A stretch of 5,708 nucleotides of DNA, from contig JALOPA010000170.1 in the NCBI GenBank assembly GCA_025454125.1, positions 1 through 5,708 of the forward strand, given 5' to 3'. A program made the position numbers and the translations under genes. This DNA is from Thermodesulfobacteriota bacterium (GTDB taxonomy: Bacteria > Desulfobacterota > DSM-4660 > Desulfatiglandales > HGW-15). Below are positions 5,585 through 5,708 of the stretch, one piece after another; position 1 is the stretch's first letter; each line of letters opens with the position of its first letter. The notes beneath the pieces were generated by a model, which was given only the letters and a program-made list of their open reading frames with translations, did not search any database and was not told the DNA's origin.

Positions 5585-5708
5585 TCACCGAACCGCCCGG
5601 TGCCGGTACGCCGAGTGGAACTCACTAGCAGGCTTGACCTTTGCTGCTTTGGCAGATCTTCTTTCAGGGGGGCGGCTGATCCATGCTTCGAGAGATTCCT
5701 CTTTTTTC
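5585..5708 (-). CDS. Possible C-terminal tail of an unrecognised protein (partial, enters from the right edge)
   Basis: Reading leftward from 5707, one minus-strand frame is open for 40 codons and stops with TGA at 5587-5585. It begins KKEESLEAWISRPPERRS and ends KPASEFHSAYRHRAVR. The Lys/Arg/Pro-rich end is faintly reminiscent of transposase C termini that finish in a P-A-x-x-H-P-W-R-type tail, but the key W is not there and I do not recognise the family. The other two minus-strand frames are either stopped early or unlike protein. If it is a transposase end, the inverted repeats at 5264-5503 could belong to the same element. The length of open frame alone is weak evidence. Confidence 0.25.
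   Translation of the reverse strand, partial: KKEESLEAWISRPPERRSAKAAKVKPASEFHSAYRHRAVR

Noticed and set aside
5335..5625. 96-codon open frame on the minus strand
   Set aside because: The translation has abundant Ser, Thr, Cys and Arg with no hydrophobic pattern or motif, and no Shine-Dalgarno was found before its start.
5560..5640. Group II intron remnant suggested by GAACCGCCCGGTGC
   Set aside because: The following bases do not continue as an intron end, and no domain V hairpin or reverse transcriptase sequence is present.

Overview
The window looks like bacterial chromosome from a G+C-rich (roughly mid-50s %) Gram-negative. A deltaproteobacterial (Desulfobacterota-like) host is my best guess. 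It rests on the style of the sensor kinase (a G2 box reading NAGGSGSDLL, followed by a Cys-rich loop) and on the mix of CoA-transferase, NosL-like and multicopper oxidase genes. No rRNA, tRNA, CRISPR array or complete mobile element was seen.

Left part (1-1303): the 5' end of an acetyl-CoA hydrolase/CoA-transferase family gene runs leftward off the window from a GTG start at 135. It is divergent from a small TfoX N-terminal-domain protein (381-707, +). Convergent to that is a secreted NosL-like copper-binding protein (800-1303, -).

Centre (1304-3562): a gene-free stretch of about 650 bases separates nosL from a divergently oriented multicopper oxidase (MCO) that is clearly a pseudogene. It has an ideal Shine-Dalgarno eight bases before an ACG where ATG is expected, an in-frame TAA at 2394-2396, a one-base insertion in a GGGG run at 2778-2781, and loss of its whole C-terminal copper-binding part. 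At about 3274 its frame runs into a fragment that resembles the N-terminal part of vanadium-haloperoxidase/PAP2-type proteins. That fragment itself degenerates after about 3435. NosL (a Cu(I)-binding family) and the MCO (a Cu enzyme) probably formed a copper-related neighbourhood whose oxidase is now dead.

Right part (3563-5708): an apparently intact cytoplasmic PAS sensor histidine kinase on the minus strand (538 aa), with no response regulator beside it. It has an unusually long segment between the H and N boxes and a four-cysteine loop near the C terminus. Upstream of it lie about 400 bases without a convincing gene but with several perfect short inverted repeats. The last bases hold the possible C-terminal tail of an unrecognised minus-strand reading frame.

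No clearly new system was found. The most interesting points are the decaying MCO/haloperoxidase chimera and the Cys-rich loop of the kinase.
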